Shown: positions 42,958 to 51,233 of the stretch, piece after piece | Position numbering within the stretch: position 1 is the first letter of the stretch | Layout: each line of letters begins with the position of its first letter | Source of the DNA: Microbacterium sp. W4I20 | Lineage (GTDB): Bacteria > Actinomycetota > Actinomycetes > Actinomycetales > Microbacteriaceae | Assembly (NCBI RefSeq): GCF_030816505.1 | Contig: NZ_JAUSYB010000001.1 | Location: 2,666,001-2,730,000, forward strand | DNA: 64,000 bases | Direction: 5' to 3' | Notes under the pieces: model-generated | Told to the model about the DNA's origin: nothing | Databases searched by the model: none | The model's input: the letters and a program-made list of their open reading frames with translations, nothing else | Translations under genes and position numbers: made by a program

Positions 42958-43592
42958 GCACGGAAGCCCGCCGCGCGATCGAACGCGTCGCGCACTCGAT
43001 CCACGCCCGTGGCCTCACCCACGGACGCACCGGCAATCTCGCGGTGCGTGACGGCGAACGTGTGGTCGTCACCCCGACCGGGGTCAGCCTCGCCGACGTC
43101 GTCGCCGACGAGTTGTCGGTCGTCGCCCTCGACGGCACGCACGTCGAAGGGCCGCCGCCGACGAAGGAGGCGTTCCTGCACGTCGCGATGCTGCGGGTGC
43201 GCCCCCAGGCCAACGCGATCGTGCACACCCACTCGGTCCATTCGGCTGCGGTGTCGTGCCTCGCCGACGTCGATGCCGACGATCCGATCCCGCCGCTCAC
43301 CGCCTACTACGGCATGCGGATCGGGACGCTGCGGATGCTTCCCTACTTCGCCCCGGGTGACCCGGCCGCGACGGGCGCCGTCGAGAAGGCAGCGCGCACG
43401 ACGCACGCTCTGCTGCTGCGCAATCACGGCCCGGTCGTCGCCGGTGTCGATCTCGACGCTGCGCTGGATGCCGTCGAAGAGCTCGAGCACACCGCGCAGC
43501 TCTTCCTCCTCACCCGCGGGCTGCCCACGGCTCCGCTCACCCCGGCGCAGCTGAGCGCGCTCGCTGCTCCCTCCGGAAGGACTCACCCGTGA
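42954..43592 (+). CDS. otnC: 3-oxo-tetronate 4-phosphate decarboxylase (OtnC), class II aldolase fold
   Basis: A 212-aa class II aldolase/adducin-fold protein. GRTGNLAVRDGERVVVTPTG is the phosphate-binding N-terminus, PPTKEAFLHVAML contains the acid Glu72, and HTHSVHSAAV holds the His91/His93 metal ligands, with a third in RNHGPVVAG. OtnC yields dihydroxyacetone phosphate and CO2. It begins with GTG 42954, overlapping the kinase stop. Confidence 0.88.
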   Translation: MSTEARRAIERVAHSIHARGLTHGRTGNLAVRDGERVVVTPTGVSLADVVADELSVVALDGTHVEGPPPTKEAFLHVAMLRVRPQANAIVHTHSVHSAAVSCLADVDADDPIPPLTAYYGMRIGTLRMLPYFAPGDPAATGAVEKAARTTHALLLRNHGPVVAGVDLDAALDAVEELEHTAQLFLLTRGLPTAPLTPAQLSALAAPSGRTHP

Positions 43593-44266
43593 TCAACCTC
43601 TACAGCGGTCTCGTCGTCAAACAGCCCCTCGTGGAACAGGTCATCCCCGCCTTCGAGCGCGAGACGGGCGCCCGCATCGAGGCGACGTTCGAGCCGACGA
43701 CGGTGCTGCTCGACCGCATCGCCGCGGGTGAGCGCCCGGATCTGGTGCTGGGAGTCTCGTCGGCGGTGACGGATCTCGCGGCCCAGGGCGTGCTGAATGC
43801 GTCGCAGGTCGCCGAGATCGCGGTCTCGGCCGTGGGATTCGCTCGGCTCGCCGATTCGCCCGCACCTTCCGACACTTCGACGGATGCATTCCTCGACTAC
43901 CTGCTCGCGGCCCGAGCCGTCGCATACACGCTCAGCGGTGCGAGCGGCCTGCACTTCATGAAGGTCCTCCGCGAGCGTGGACTCCTCGAGCGCATCGACG
44001 AGAGAGCCGTCCGCTTCGAGAGCGGCCTGACCGTCGACGCGGTGCTCGACGGTCGCGCCGACGTCGCCATCCAGCAGGTCAGCGAGCTGCGGTCGGTCTC
44101 CGGCGCGCAGATCGTCGAGCCGATACCGCACGAGCTGCAGTCCTACGGCCGGTTCGCGATCGGCGCCCGTCCGGGAGCCGGAGACGATGCGGCGCGGTTC
44201 GTCACCCTCCTGACCGAGACCTTGGCGCAGGACGCGTTCGCCGCGTTCGGGCTGTCCCGTCCCTGA
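43589..44266 (+). CDS. Cytoplasmic ModA-like solute-binding-fold protein
   Basis: A 225-aa type II periplasmic-binding-protein fold related to molybdate-binding ModA (INLYSGLVVKQPLVEQVIPAFERETGARIEATFEPTTVLLDRI). It begins directly with the first strand and has no signal peptide or lipobox, so it should stay in the cytoplasm. No ABC permease or ATPase is near. It may sense or chaperone a small acid, or be an enzyme accessory. GTG 43589 overlaps OtnC, which makes co-expression with the tetronate pathway certain in layout. Confidence 0.72.
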   Translation: MINLYSGLVVKQPLVEQVIPAFERETGARIEATFEPTTVLLDRIAAGERPDLVLGVSSAVTDLAAQGVLNASQVAEIAVSAVGFARLADSPAPSDTSTDAFLDYLLAARAVAYTLSGASGLHFMKVLRERGLLERIDERAVRFESGLTVDAVLDGRADVAIQQVSELRSVSGAQIVEPIPHELQSYGRFAIGARPGAGDDAARFVTLLTETLAQDAFAAFGLSRP

Positions 44267-44288
44267 CCCCCGTACGAGGAGAACACCC

Positions 44289-45275
44289 ATGAGAAAAGTC
44301 GTGGTCGACACCGACACCGGTGTGGACGATGCGTTGGCCCTGATGCTGCTGGCCGCCGATCCCGAGGTCGAGATCGTGGCTGTGATCAGCGTCTTCGGCA
44401 ACACCACCGGAGAGCGTGCCGCCGACAACGCCCGCTATGTGCTCGAGACGTGCGGTCGCCCGGATGTCCCGGTCTACCGCGGTGCGGATGCTCCTCTGAT
44501 CCAGGAGCTGCGGATGAATCCCGGGATCCACGGCGAGGACGGCTTCGGCAACACGGGTCTGCGCCCGGCCAGCCCGGTGGCGTCCGAGCCCCGAGGGGTG
44601 CCCGTGCTGCTCGACCTGCTGGATCAGCACGAGGGCGAGCTCGACTACCTCGCACTCGGTCCGCAGACGAACATCGCGATGGCGCTCGAGGCGGAGCCCC
44701 GCCTGCTCGAACGGCTGCGGTCGACGACGATCGTCGGCACGCTCGGTCCGGCGCTGTATCACGACACCGCGCCGTGGGAGGATCGCCGGTTCCGCGTCTC
44801 GCGCGACCCCAACGTGTCCTTCGACATCGACGCCGCGCGCATGGTCGCCCAGCACGCGGGCGACGTCACCTGGTGCGGGCCGTATGTCACGCGCCAGGCC
44901 CTCGTCCCCGAGGACTTCTTCCTGGACATCGCGTCGACGACCGGTTTCGCACCGGCGCAGCTGATCACCGAGATCAGTCGGGATTACGCCGGCTTCTATT
45001 CGCGCTCCTACCCGCAGCCGGAAGGCCGTCGCGTCATGGGCATCAATGACAGCATGGCGGTCGCGAGCCTGCTGCATCCCGAGCTGGTGACCGGCGCGGT
45101 CATGCGCCCGCTGGAGACCTTCCTCGATCCGCAGACCGGTGACCGCTACCTGGCGGGGGTGCACCCGGTGAAGAACGAGACGCGGCCCGTGCACCGCGTC
45201 GTGTTCGACATGGACTTCGACGGCGTGCTCGAGCGCATCGGCGAGGTGCTGCGGCGCCCGCTCCCGTGGCACTGA
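44289..45275 (+). CDS. Nucleoside hydrolase (inosine-uridine preferring type), copy 1
   Basis: A 328-aa nucleoside hydrolase. VVVDTDTGVDDALAL is the calcium/ribose-binding DTDxGxDDA motif, ALGPQTNIAMAL is the second conserved block, and NVSFDIDAARMV plus GINDSMAVASLL complete the site. It cleaves N-ribosides to base and ribose. It follows the ModA-like gene by 22 bases with a GAGGAG site and ends at a strong terminator, so it is the last gene of the tetronate operon, an unexpected pairing. Confidence 0.9.
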   Translation: MRKVVVDTDTGVDDALALMLLAADPEVEIVAVISVFGNTTGERAADNARYVLETCGRPDVPVYRGADAPLIQELRMNPGIHGEDGFGNTGLRPASPVASEPRGVPVLLDLLDQHEGELDYLALGPQTNIAMALEAEPRLLERLRSTTIVGTLGPALYHDTAPWEDRRFRVSRDPNVSFDIDAARMVAQHAGDVTWCGPYVTRQALVPEDFFLDIASTTGFAPAQLITEISRDYAGFYSRSYPQPEGRRVMGINDSMAVASLLHPELVTGAVMRPLETFLDPQTGDRYLAGVHPVKNETRPVHRVVFDMDFDGVLERIGEVLRRPLPWH

Positions 45276-45296
45276 CCCACTGAGACAGTCGTTCGC

Positions 45297-45328
45297 GCGG
45301 CGGCGCTCGCACCTTCGAGCGCCGCCGC
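45297..45328. terminator. Strong bidirectional hairpin terminator
   Basis: GCGGCGGCGCTCG (45297-45309) and CGAGCGCCGCCGC (45316-45328) make a perfect 13-bp stem with loop CACCTT between the convergent nucleoside hydrolase and deaminase-like genes. Confidence 0.8.
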
Positions 45329-45337
45329 ACGGGCGAC

Positions 45338-45754
45338 TCAGTCGTAGGTGCGGGCGCGCACCCACGGCATCGGCAGCAGATCGCCCGCGTCGACCGAGAC
45401 GACGCGGCCACCGCCTTCATCGGCCAGGGTGCGGATGCCGGGGGCGATCGCCGGAACGAGCTCGCGGCACACGCCGCACGGGTTCACGACGACGGCGGTC
45501 CCGTCGGCGCGGAGGCCGACCGAGACCATCGTCTCGATGACCTCCTCGCCCGCGATCCGCGCGTTGGCGAGGGCCGAGCTCTCGGCGCAGACGTTCACCC
45601 GGGAGGAGCGCAGGCTGAGGCCCAGATAGACCTCGCCCGATGCGCCACGGGCGGCAGCGGCGACGCGGTGCAGCTCCGAATCGTGCGCACGCAGGAGGAG
45701 TTCGGACGCGGCATCGATGAGCCGCGCGTCGCTGTCGCTCGGGAGAGATTTCAT
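45338..45754 (-). CDS. Cytidine/blasticidin deaminase-like protein
   Basis: A 138-aa zinc deaminase of the CDA fold. Cys56-Ala-Glu58 (NVCAESSAL) provides the first zinc Cys and the proton-shuttle Glu, and NPCGVCREL supplies Cys93 and Cys96. The CAE and GVC forms resemble blasticidin-S-deaminase-like proteins as much as cytidine deaminase. With two nucleoside hydrolases nearby, deamination of a (modified) cytosine nucleoside or base is the natural reading. ATG 45754 has GAAAGAG upstream. Confidence 0.82.
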   Translation of the reverse strand: MKSLPSDSDARLIDAASELLLRAHDSELHRVAAAARGASGEVYLGLSLRSSRVNVCAESSALANARIAGEEVIETMVSVGLRADGTAVVVNPCGVCRELVPAIAPGIRTLADEGGGRVVSVDAGDLLPMPWVRARTYD

Positions 45755-45787
45755 GGACTTCTCTTTCCTTCGTCGAGGAGAATATTG

Positions 45788-45798
45788 CTATAGTATAG
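45788..45798. promoter_or_regulatory. Near-palindrome CTATAGTATAG in the divergent gap
   Basis: The 170-base gap between the deaminase-like gene and the transporter gene holds CTATAGTATAG, symmetric around its central base. Read on the minus strand it contains TATACT, a good -10 box 38 bases before the deaminase start; on the plus strand TATAGT could serve the transporter. Its minus strand shares CTATACTAT with the promoter at 37624, so both may answer to the same GntR regulator. No other element is evident. Confidence 0.55.
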
Positions 45799-45924
45799 TC
45801 AGAATCGGATCTGCTTCCCGTGATGCGAGCGCCCTGCTGAACGACAGGACTCGGCCCATGACCAGGAGTTATCCGCACGCAAAGGTCGATCGCCTCCACC
45901 CAGGAGGCAGAGCAAGGGAGCTCC

Positions 45925-47241
45925 ATGAGCACTGAAGAGATGGTGGCCGCCACACCGCCGCAGTTGACGAGCAAGGCCAGCAGAACAGAGCGTCGGAACC
46001 TCCGGGCGCTGAGCTGGGGACACGCACTCGAATGGTACGACTGGGCGATCTTCGGACTCCTTTCGGTCTACCTCGGCGCCGCGTTCTTCCCCTCGGACAG
46101 CACGCTCGCCTCGACCCTGAACGCGCTAGCCGTGTTCGCCGTCGGATTCGTCGCACGTCCGCTCGGCGGGGTCATCTTCGGCTTCATCGCCGATCGCTTC
46201 GGGCGAAGGAAGATCATGATCGGCGCGGTCGGTGCCGTCGCGCTGGGCAGCTTCATCATCGGAGTGCTGCCCGACTTCCAGACCATCGGACTGGCCGCCC
46301 CGATCATCGTCGTCCTCGCGCGGCTCCTGCAGGGGCTCTCCGCCGGCGTCGAGGCACCTCTCGGAACGGCGTACGCCCTCGAACTGGTGCCCAACCGTCC
46401 CGGCTACGTCGCCGGCTTCTTCGCCTTCTTCAACAATCTGGGCAACCTGCTGGCTCCGCTGTCGATCTTCTTCATCAGCCTCCTCCTCGGGCCGGACGCC
46501 CTGGCCGCCTTCGGCTGGCGCATCCCGTTCCTCATCGGCGGGGTGTTCGGTCTGCTCGTGCTGTGGCTGCGTCGCACCCTGCCCGAGACGCTCGACACCG
46601 CGGCGATCCGCACCGTCGGCGCCATTCCCACCAAGGACAACTCGGTCTGGCGCGATGTGCGCAAGTACTGGTTGAGCGTGCTCGCCGCCGTGTTCATCGT
46701 CGGCGCGATCCAGGCCTACAACTACACCTGGATCGCCGGGCTCCCCAACCTCGCGAACGGCACCTTCGGCGAGGACCCCACCGCGGTGTTCGCCATCACG
46801 ACGGGGATGGGCATCTTCCTGACGCTCGGAGCCCTCGTGCTGAGCCGCATCCTCGACCGGTTCCCGATGTCGCGCTGGTTCGTCGTCGCCCGGCTGCTGG
46901 CCATCCCGACCATCTTCCTCGCGCTCCTCTACGCGCAGCCCGGCATCGGCACGCTCGCCGGAGTGATGTTCGGCGGCGCCATCGTGCTGCTGCTCAACAT
47001 GACGATCTTCGTCGTCGTGGCCAACTCGCTCCTGCCGCAGCACATTCGTGGAACAGCTCTCGGGCTCGGATACGGCCTCGGCGTCGCCCTGTTCGGCGGC
47101 ACGGCCTCGTACCTGCTGCTCTGGCTGCAGAGCCAGGGGATGCTGTGGATGTTCCCGATCTACATCGCCACCCTGTGCGCGATCAGCGTGGTGCTGTACA
47201 TCCTCGCGAAGCGGCGCAACGGCCTCTTCGTCGGAAAGTGA
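45925..47241 (+). CDS. MFS transporter, metabolite:H+ symporter (MHS) family
   Basis: A 438-aa, 12-span major facilitator. HALEWYDWAIFGLLSVYLG is the MHS first helix, PLGGVIFGFIADRFGRRKIMI the loop 2-3 motif, and ARLLQGLSAGVEAPLGTAY helix 4. MHS carriers import organic acids and osmolytes with protons; a tetronate or nucleoside-derived acid is plausible here. It leads a plus-strand group with a YgjV-like protein and a second nucleoside hydrolase. Confidence 0.9.
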   Translation: MSTEEMVAATPPQLTSKASRTERRNLRALSWGHALEWYDWAIFGLLSVYLGAAFFPSDSTLASTLNALAVFAVGFVARPLGGVIFGFIADRFGRRKIMIGAVGAVALGSFIIGVLPDFQTIGLAAPIIVVLARLLQGLSAGVEAPLGTAYALELVPNRPGYVAGFFAFFNNLGNLLAPLSIFFISLLLGPDALAAFGWRIPFLIGGVFGLLVLWLRRTLPETLDTAAIRTVGAIPTKDNSVWRDVRKYWLSVLAAVFIVGAIQAYNYTWIAGLPNLANGTFGEDPTAVFAITTGMGIFLTLGALVLSRILDRFPMSRWFVVARLLAIPTIFLALLYAQPGIGTLAGVMFGGAIVLLLNMTIFVVVANSLLPQHIRGTALGLGYGLGVALFGGTASYLLLWLQSQGMLWMFPIYIATLCAISVVLYILAKRRNGLFVGK

Positions 47242-47248
47242 CGTCCTG

Positions 47249-47512
47249 ATGGATGCGTGGCGTGAGATCGTCGGCTGGGCAGGCAGTGCCCTCTTGATCG
47301 TGTCGATCCTCCAGCCGACGATCTCACGCCTGCGCTGGCTCAACCTCGGGGCATCCTTGCTGCTCATGGGGTACAACCTGCTGCTCGGCAGTGCGCCCAT
47401 GGTGGCGCTCAACATCACCCTGATCCTGATCAACTGCTGGTACCTGTTCGTTCACATCCGGCGGGGACGCACGAAGACCGCTCCCACCCTCGAACCCCGT
47501 GAAGCGTCCTAG
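47249..47512 (+). CDS. YgjV-like small membrane protein
   Basis: An 87-aa protein with about three short hydrophobic helices (IVGWAGSALLIVSILQP, WLNLGASLLLMGYNLLLG, MVALNITLILINCWYLFVHI) and a basic tail, resembling YgjV/PnuC-like half transporters of unknown role. ATG 47249 lies seven bases after the transporter stop. Some longer frames exist upstream but overlap the transporter. Confidence 0.7.
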   Translation: MDAWREIVGWAGSALLIVSILQPTISRLRWLNLGASLLLMGYNLLLGSAPMVALNITLILINCWYLFVHIRRGRTKTAPTLEPREAS

Positions 47513-47545
47513 CGGCGTGTACGCCGCCAGGACACGAAAGAAAGC

Positions 47546-48511
47546 ATGGCCATGGAACGACTGATCATCGACACCGACCCGGGAATCGACGACGCCGGAG
47601 CACTCTTCTGGGCGCTCTCGACCGATGCCTTCCAGATCGAGGCGCTGACCACGGTCTTCGGAAACGTGCGGGTCGAGACCGCCACGGCGAACGCGCGCAA
47701 GATCGCGGCGCTCGCCGGCCGCCCCGACCTCCCCATCTGGCAGGGCGCGAGTCGCCCGCTGGTCGGCGAGCCGCACTACGCCGAGCACATCCACCGCCCT
47801 GGGGGACTCGGCTACTGGGAGTACGCCGATCCGGACCCTCAGGCCGACGTTCCGTCCGACGCCGTGCTGCGGATGATCGACACCGTCATGGCTTCGCCCG
47901 GCGAGGTGACCATCATGGCTCTCGCGCCGATGACGAACGTCGCCCTGGCGATCAAGCTCGAGCCGGCGTTCGCCCGCTCGGTGCGCCGCATCATCTATAT
48001 GGGCGGGGCGGCTCTCACGTGGGGCAACGTCACGCCCGTCGCGAGCGCGAACATCTACAACGATCCCGAGGCTGCGGAGATCGTGATCAAGTCCGGCGCG
48101 CCGCTCACCCAGGTCGGCCTGGACGTCTCGCGGAGCTTCGCCCTCAGCCCGGATCACCTCGCCACGCTCTGGGAGTCGCAGTCGCCGATGGGGCGAGCAC
48201 TCTGCGAGATGATCGGCTACCCCGATCGTCAGGACGACCGCGACGAGATGCCGGAGTGGAAGACCGAGGGCATGCACCTCAACGACGTGCCGTGCGTCGC
48301 CTACGCCCTGAACCCCGAGTGGTTCACGGTGCGCCGACTGCACGTCGACGTGGAGCTGCACGGCGAGCACACCCGCGGTCAGACGGTCGTGCAGATGATC
48401 GACCGCTGGAAGGGCGAGCCGAACATCGACGTGCTCTTCGACATCGACGGGCAGGCGGTCGCCGACGCTCTGACGGCATCGGTGAGCGCCTTCGGGGTGG
48501 CTCCGGGGTAG
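47546..48511 (+). CDS. Nucleoside hydrolase, copy 2
   Basis: A 321-aa nucleoside hydrolase, with LIIDTDPGIDDAGALFWAL at the metal site, ALAPMTNVALAI and ANIYNDPEAAEIV conserved, and a C-terminal histidine region (LHGEHTRGQTVV). It differs in length and sequence from copy 1, so it likely has another base or sugar preference. GAAAG lies before ATG 47546; ATG 47552 is also possible. Confidence 0.9.
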   Translation: MAMERLIIDTDPGIDDAGALFWALSTDAFQIEALTTVFGNVRVETATANARKIAALAGRPDLPIWQGASRPLVGEPHYAEHIHRPGGLGYWEYADPDPQADVPSDAVLRMIDTVMASPGEVTIMALAPMTNVALAIKLEPAFARSVRRIIYMGGAALTWGNVTPVASANIYNDPEAAEIVIKSGAPLTQVGLDVSRSFALSPDHLATLWESQSPMGRALCEMIGYPDRQDDRDEMPEWKTEGMHLNDVPCVAYALNPEWFTVRRLHVDVELHGEHTRGQTVVQMIDRWKGEPNIDVLFDIDGQAVADALTASVSAFGVAPG

Positions 48512-48560
48512 CGGAACCACCTGGCGGATGCTGGCGCGACGCGCTCGCGTCGATGTCGGC

Positions 48561-49745
48561 TCAGCCGCCGAGGGCGGAAGAGGGTCGGCGGCGGAGCAAG
48601 GTGATCGCGAGGACTCCGCTCACGATGAGGGTGGCTGCCGCGGCGAGCGAGGCGACGTTGATCTCGATCCCGCTCTCCGCGAGGTCGCCGCTTCCACCGG
48701 TTCCTCCCGGTGTGACGCCGGGGCTCCCGGGGCCCCCGCCGCCGGGGGGTGTCACGGGAGTGTCGGCGATGGTGATCACGTAGTCCACATCAGCGTCCGG
48801 AGAGGTTCCGTTTCCCGCGCGCACGGTGATCGGGTAGGTCCCCGGCGTCGTCGGGCGGCCGGAGATGGTCCCGGTCACCGAGTCGATCGTGAGTCCGGGA
48901 GGAAGCGCTCCGCCGACGATCGTGTACTCCGGCTCCGGCGCGCCTCCGGCTGTGATCGTGTGTTCGTAGTCGATGTCGACCTGCCCTGCGGGAGGCGTGG
49001 GGGAGGTGATCGTCGGGCTCGTGCGGACCGTGCCGGGGGCCGTCGTGCAGCCCGTCGGTGCACTGAGCGTGTTGGTGTCGAGGGTGACCGCGCCCGTGCG
49101 GGCGAGAAGACGACCGGTGATCGTGGCTGCGGTCTCTGCGGTGACGGAGATGTCTGCCATCACCGTCCCGATGAACTGGGCTCCGGTCCGCAGGATCGCT
49201 GAGCTGCCGACCTGCCAGAAGACGTTGCAGGCGCTCGCGCCCCCGCTCATCGTGATGATCGCGCCCGATCCGATCGTCAGGGTCGACGCTGCCTGGAAGA
49301 TCCAGACCGAGTTCGCTGTGCCGGCGAGGGTGAGCGCGCCGGTCACCGAGAGCGTGCCACCGGAATAGACACCCGGAGTCAGGGACGCGCCGGTCAGGTC
49401 CCCGAGGCCTGATGCGACGGGGGTCAGGCCCGCGGCGACGTTGTAGGCCGTGGTGAGATCCGCCCTCGCCTGCGCGGCCACCGCGTCGGTCGCATGCACC
49501 GTCCCGTTGACGACTGCCGGCGGGATGCCGGTGATCGACGTCCCGGGGCTGAGGCCGACATCACCGTTGATCAAGGAAGGACCGGTGTTGGTGACCGTCG
49601 ACGCGGCCAGTACCGAGAACGGTGCGGCGGTGCCGAGGTTGATGGGACCGTCGATCGTCGTCGCCGCCATCGCGGGGGGAGCTACGGCCAGAGCTAGCGC
49701 TCCGGCGACGACGATCGTTGAGAGCACTGCACGAACTCGGCGCAT
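48561..49745 (-). CDS. Ice-binding-fold (DUF3494) surface protein with C-terminal anchor
   Basis: A 394-aa exported protein. Residues 1-27 are a Sec signal (AMA cleavage). Residues about 30-235 form the DUF3494 ice-binding beta-solenoid (LGTAAPFSVLAASTVTNTGPSLINGDVGLSPGT). A putative Ig domain (about 245-328, LPPGLTIDSVTGTISGRP) and a Pro/Gly linker follow. LAESG (355-359), a hydrophobic helix and an RRR tail form a sortase-like cell-wall anchor, with Ser where Thr is usual. Family members bind ice or act as adhesins. GGAAGG precedes ATG 49745. Confidence 0.85.
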   Translation of the reverse strand: MRRVRAVLSTIVVAGALALAVAPPAMAATTIDGPINLGTAAPFSVLAASTVTNTGPSLINGDVGLSPGTSITGIPPAVVNGTVHATDAVAAQARADLTTAYNVAAGLTPVASGLGDLTGASLTPGVYSGGTLSVTGALTLAGTANSVWIFQAASTLTIGSGAIITMSGGASACNVFWQVGSSAILRTGAQFIGTVMADISVTAETAATITGRLLARTGAVTLDTNTLSAPTGCTTAPGTVRTSPTITSPTPPAGQVDIDYEHTITAGGAPEPEYTIVGGALPPGLTIDSVTGTISGRPTTPGTYPITVRAGNGTSPDADVDYVITIADTPVTPPGGGGPGSPGVTPGGTGGSGDLAESGIEINVASLAAAATLIVSGVLAITLLRRRPSSALGG

Positions 49746-49818
49746 GACGAGCCTTCCATTCAGGAGGGGCGTCGTCATCAACTGCGTCAACGCGTCAGCG
49801 CCTAATCGCAGGTCTAGC

Positions 49819-49832
49819 ACCGATATATCGGT
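49819..49832. promoter_or_regulatory. Perfect 14-bp palindrome ACCGATATATCGGT
   Basis: The palindrome lies 74 bases upstream of the ice-binding-fold gene, in the 159-base gap after the AraC gene. It is a plausible operator; no regulator can be named. The rest of the gap shows nothing I recognise. Confidence 0.5.
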
Positions 49833-49904
49833 TCAGGGGGTTCGGCGAAGAACTGACAGTCCAATCGTCACCTGACGGTTCCGGCCGAATCGCGGCCGGT
49901 CGCA

Positions 49905-50717
49905 TCAGCGCGACGCGGCCCGCACCCGACCCGCGAACCGCGCAGGAGTCGTGCCGAGGGTGCGGCGGAACGTGCGGGTGAGGTGCGATTGGTCGACGAA
50001 GCCGGTGCGGGCGGCCACCTCCGCGGGGGAGACCCCGGCGAGCAGGAGGCGACGGGCCGCGTCGACACGGCGGCCGATCACGTACCGGTGGGGCGGGATG
50101 CCGTAAGCCTTGGTGAACGCGCGGATCAGGTGCTCCGGTGTGGCACCGAGGGTGCGGCCGGCATCCTGGAGCGTCGGCAGAGACAGCAGCCGCGCGTCGA
50201 GCAGTTCTCTGAGCCGCGCGGCGAGCGGGGCGTTCACGATCGGACGCGGTCGTGCTCCGAGGTCGGCGAGGACTCGGGCCTTGATGGTGGCCAGCAGCGA
50301 CTCGGCCGCGAACTCACCGCCTCGGGCGACGACGGCATCGTGGAATCGTGCCACGAGCTGCCCGACGACCGGGTCGGGTACCACGGGTCGGTCGACGATG
50401 GATCCCACCCCCGTCTCGTCGATCCAGTCCGCCGCGAGATAGACCACTCGTTTCGTGAACGAGTGTCCTGCTCGGGCAGTGTGTCCGTCATGGGCGATAT
50501 CGGGAGGCAGCACCGAGACGCTCGCGGCGAGCGCCTGGCGTGATCTCCCGCCGAGGCGATAGTCGACGGCGCCGCGATCGATGAGCAGCAGAGTCCACTC
50601 GCGGTGCACGTGCAGGGGGTAGGCATGGGCCGAGAGCTCGGCATGCAGGACCTCGCGGACACCGGGCACATCGGATCGCCACCCCTGGAGCCGGTCGGGC
50701 GCGGGAACGGTCTCCAT
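49905..50717 (-). CDS. AraC-family regulator
   Basis: A 270-aa regulator with an N-terminal cupin sensor (HAELSAHAYPLHVHREWTLLLIDRGAVDYRLGG) and a C-terminal AraC DNA-binding domain (LQDAGRTLGATPEHLIRAF, GFVDQSHLTRTFRRTLGTTPARF). ATG 50717 gives a normal length. It is divergent from a DUF2000 gene with only 49 bases between the starts, a pairing seen in many genomes, so it likely controls that gene. Confidence 0.88.
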   Translation of the reverse strand: METVPAPDRLQGWRSDVPGVREVLHAELSAHAYPLHVHREWTLLLIDRGAVDYRLGGRSRQALAASVSVLPPDIAHDGHTARAGHSFTKRVVYLAADWIDETGVGSIVDRPVVPDPVVGQLVARFHDAVVARGGEFAAESLLATIKARVLADLGARPRPIVNAPLAARLRELLDARLLSLPTLQDAGRTLGATPEHLIRAFTKAYGIPPHRYVIGRRVDAARRLLLAGVSPAEVAARTGFVDQSHLTRTFRRTLGTTPARFAGRVRAASR

Positions 50718-50766
50718 GTCAGAAACGTACAAGACAGCGGCCGTCGCCCGCCGACAGACTGGCGCG

Positions 50767-51195
50767 ATGACTGAATCGACGACTCCGTTCCGCTTCGACA
50801 CCCGCGCCGTCGTGATCGTCCGCGATGACCTGGAGACCTGGCAGAAGCTGAATGTCACGGCCTTCCTGAGCACCGGGATCGCCGCCGACGCGAGCCTGCT
50901 CGGCGAGGTCTATCGCGACGCCGACGATACCGAGTACACGCCCATGTTGAGGGAGCCGATCATCGTCCGCGTCGCGCGGGCCGCCGAGCTGACAGCGATC
51001 CGCACTGCGGCGGTGAATCGCGGCCTGCGAACCGCGATCTACACCGCGGAGCTCTTCGCCACCACGCACGACGAGGCCAACCGGGCAGCGGTCGCGTCCG
51101 TCCCCGGTGACGCGCTGGACCTGGTCGGGCTCGCCGTGCACGGTGCGAAGAACGTCGTCGACCGGATCACGAAGCGCGCCGTCCTGCACCCGTGA
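50767..51195 (+). CDS. DUF2000 family protein
   Basis: A 142-aa protein of the DUF2000 family (RAVVIVRDDLETWQKLNVTAFLSTGIA, MLREPIIVRVARAAELTAIRTAA). The fold is a small alpha/beta protein of unknown function related to peptidyl-tRNA-hydrolase-2-like proteins. It starts at ATG 50767 and is divergent from the AraC gene. Confidence 0.8.
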   Translation: MTESTTPFRFDTRAVVIVRDDLETWQKLNVTAFLSTGIAADASLLGEVYRDADDTEYTPMLREPIIVRVARAAELTAIRTAAVNRGLRTAIYTAELFATTHDEANRAAVASVPGDALDLVGLAVHGAKNVVDRITKRAVLHP

Positions 51196-51233
51196 TCCGC
51201 CCGCCACCCTCGCGTCGACGGAGCCGTGCGGTC

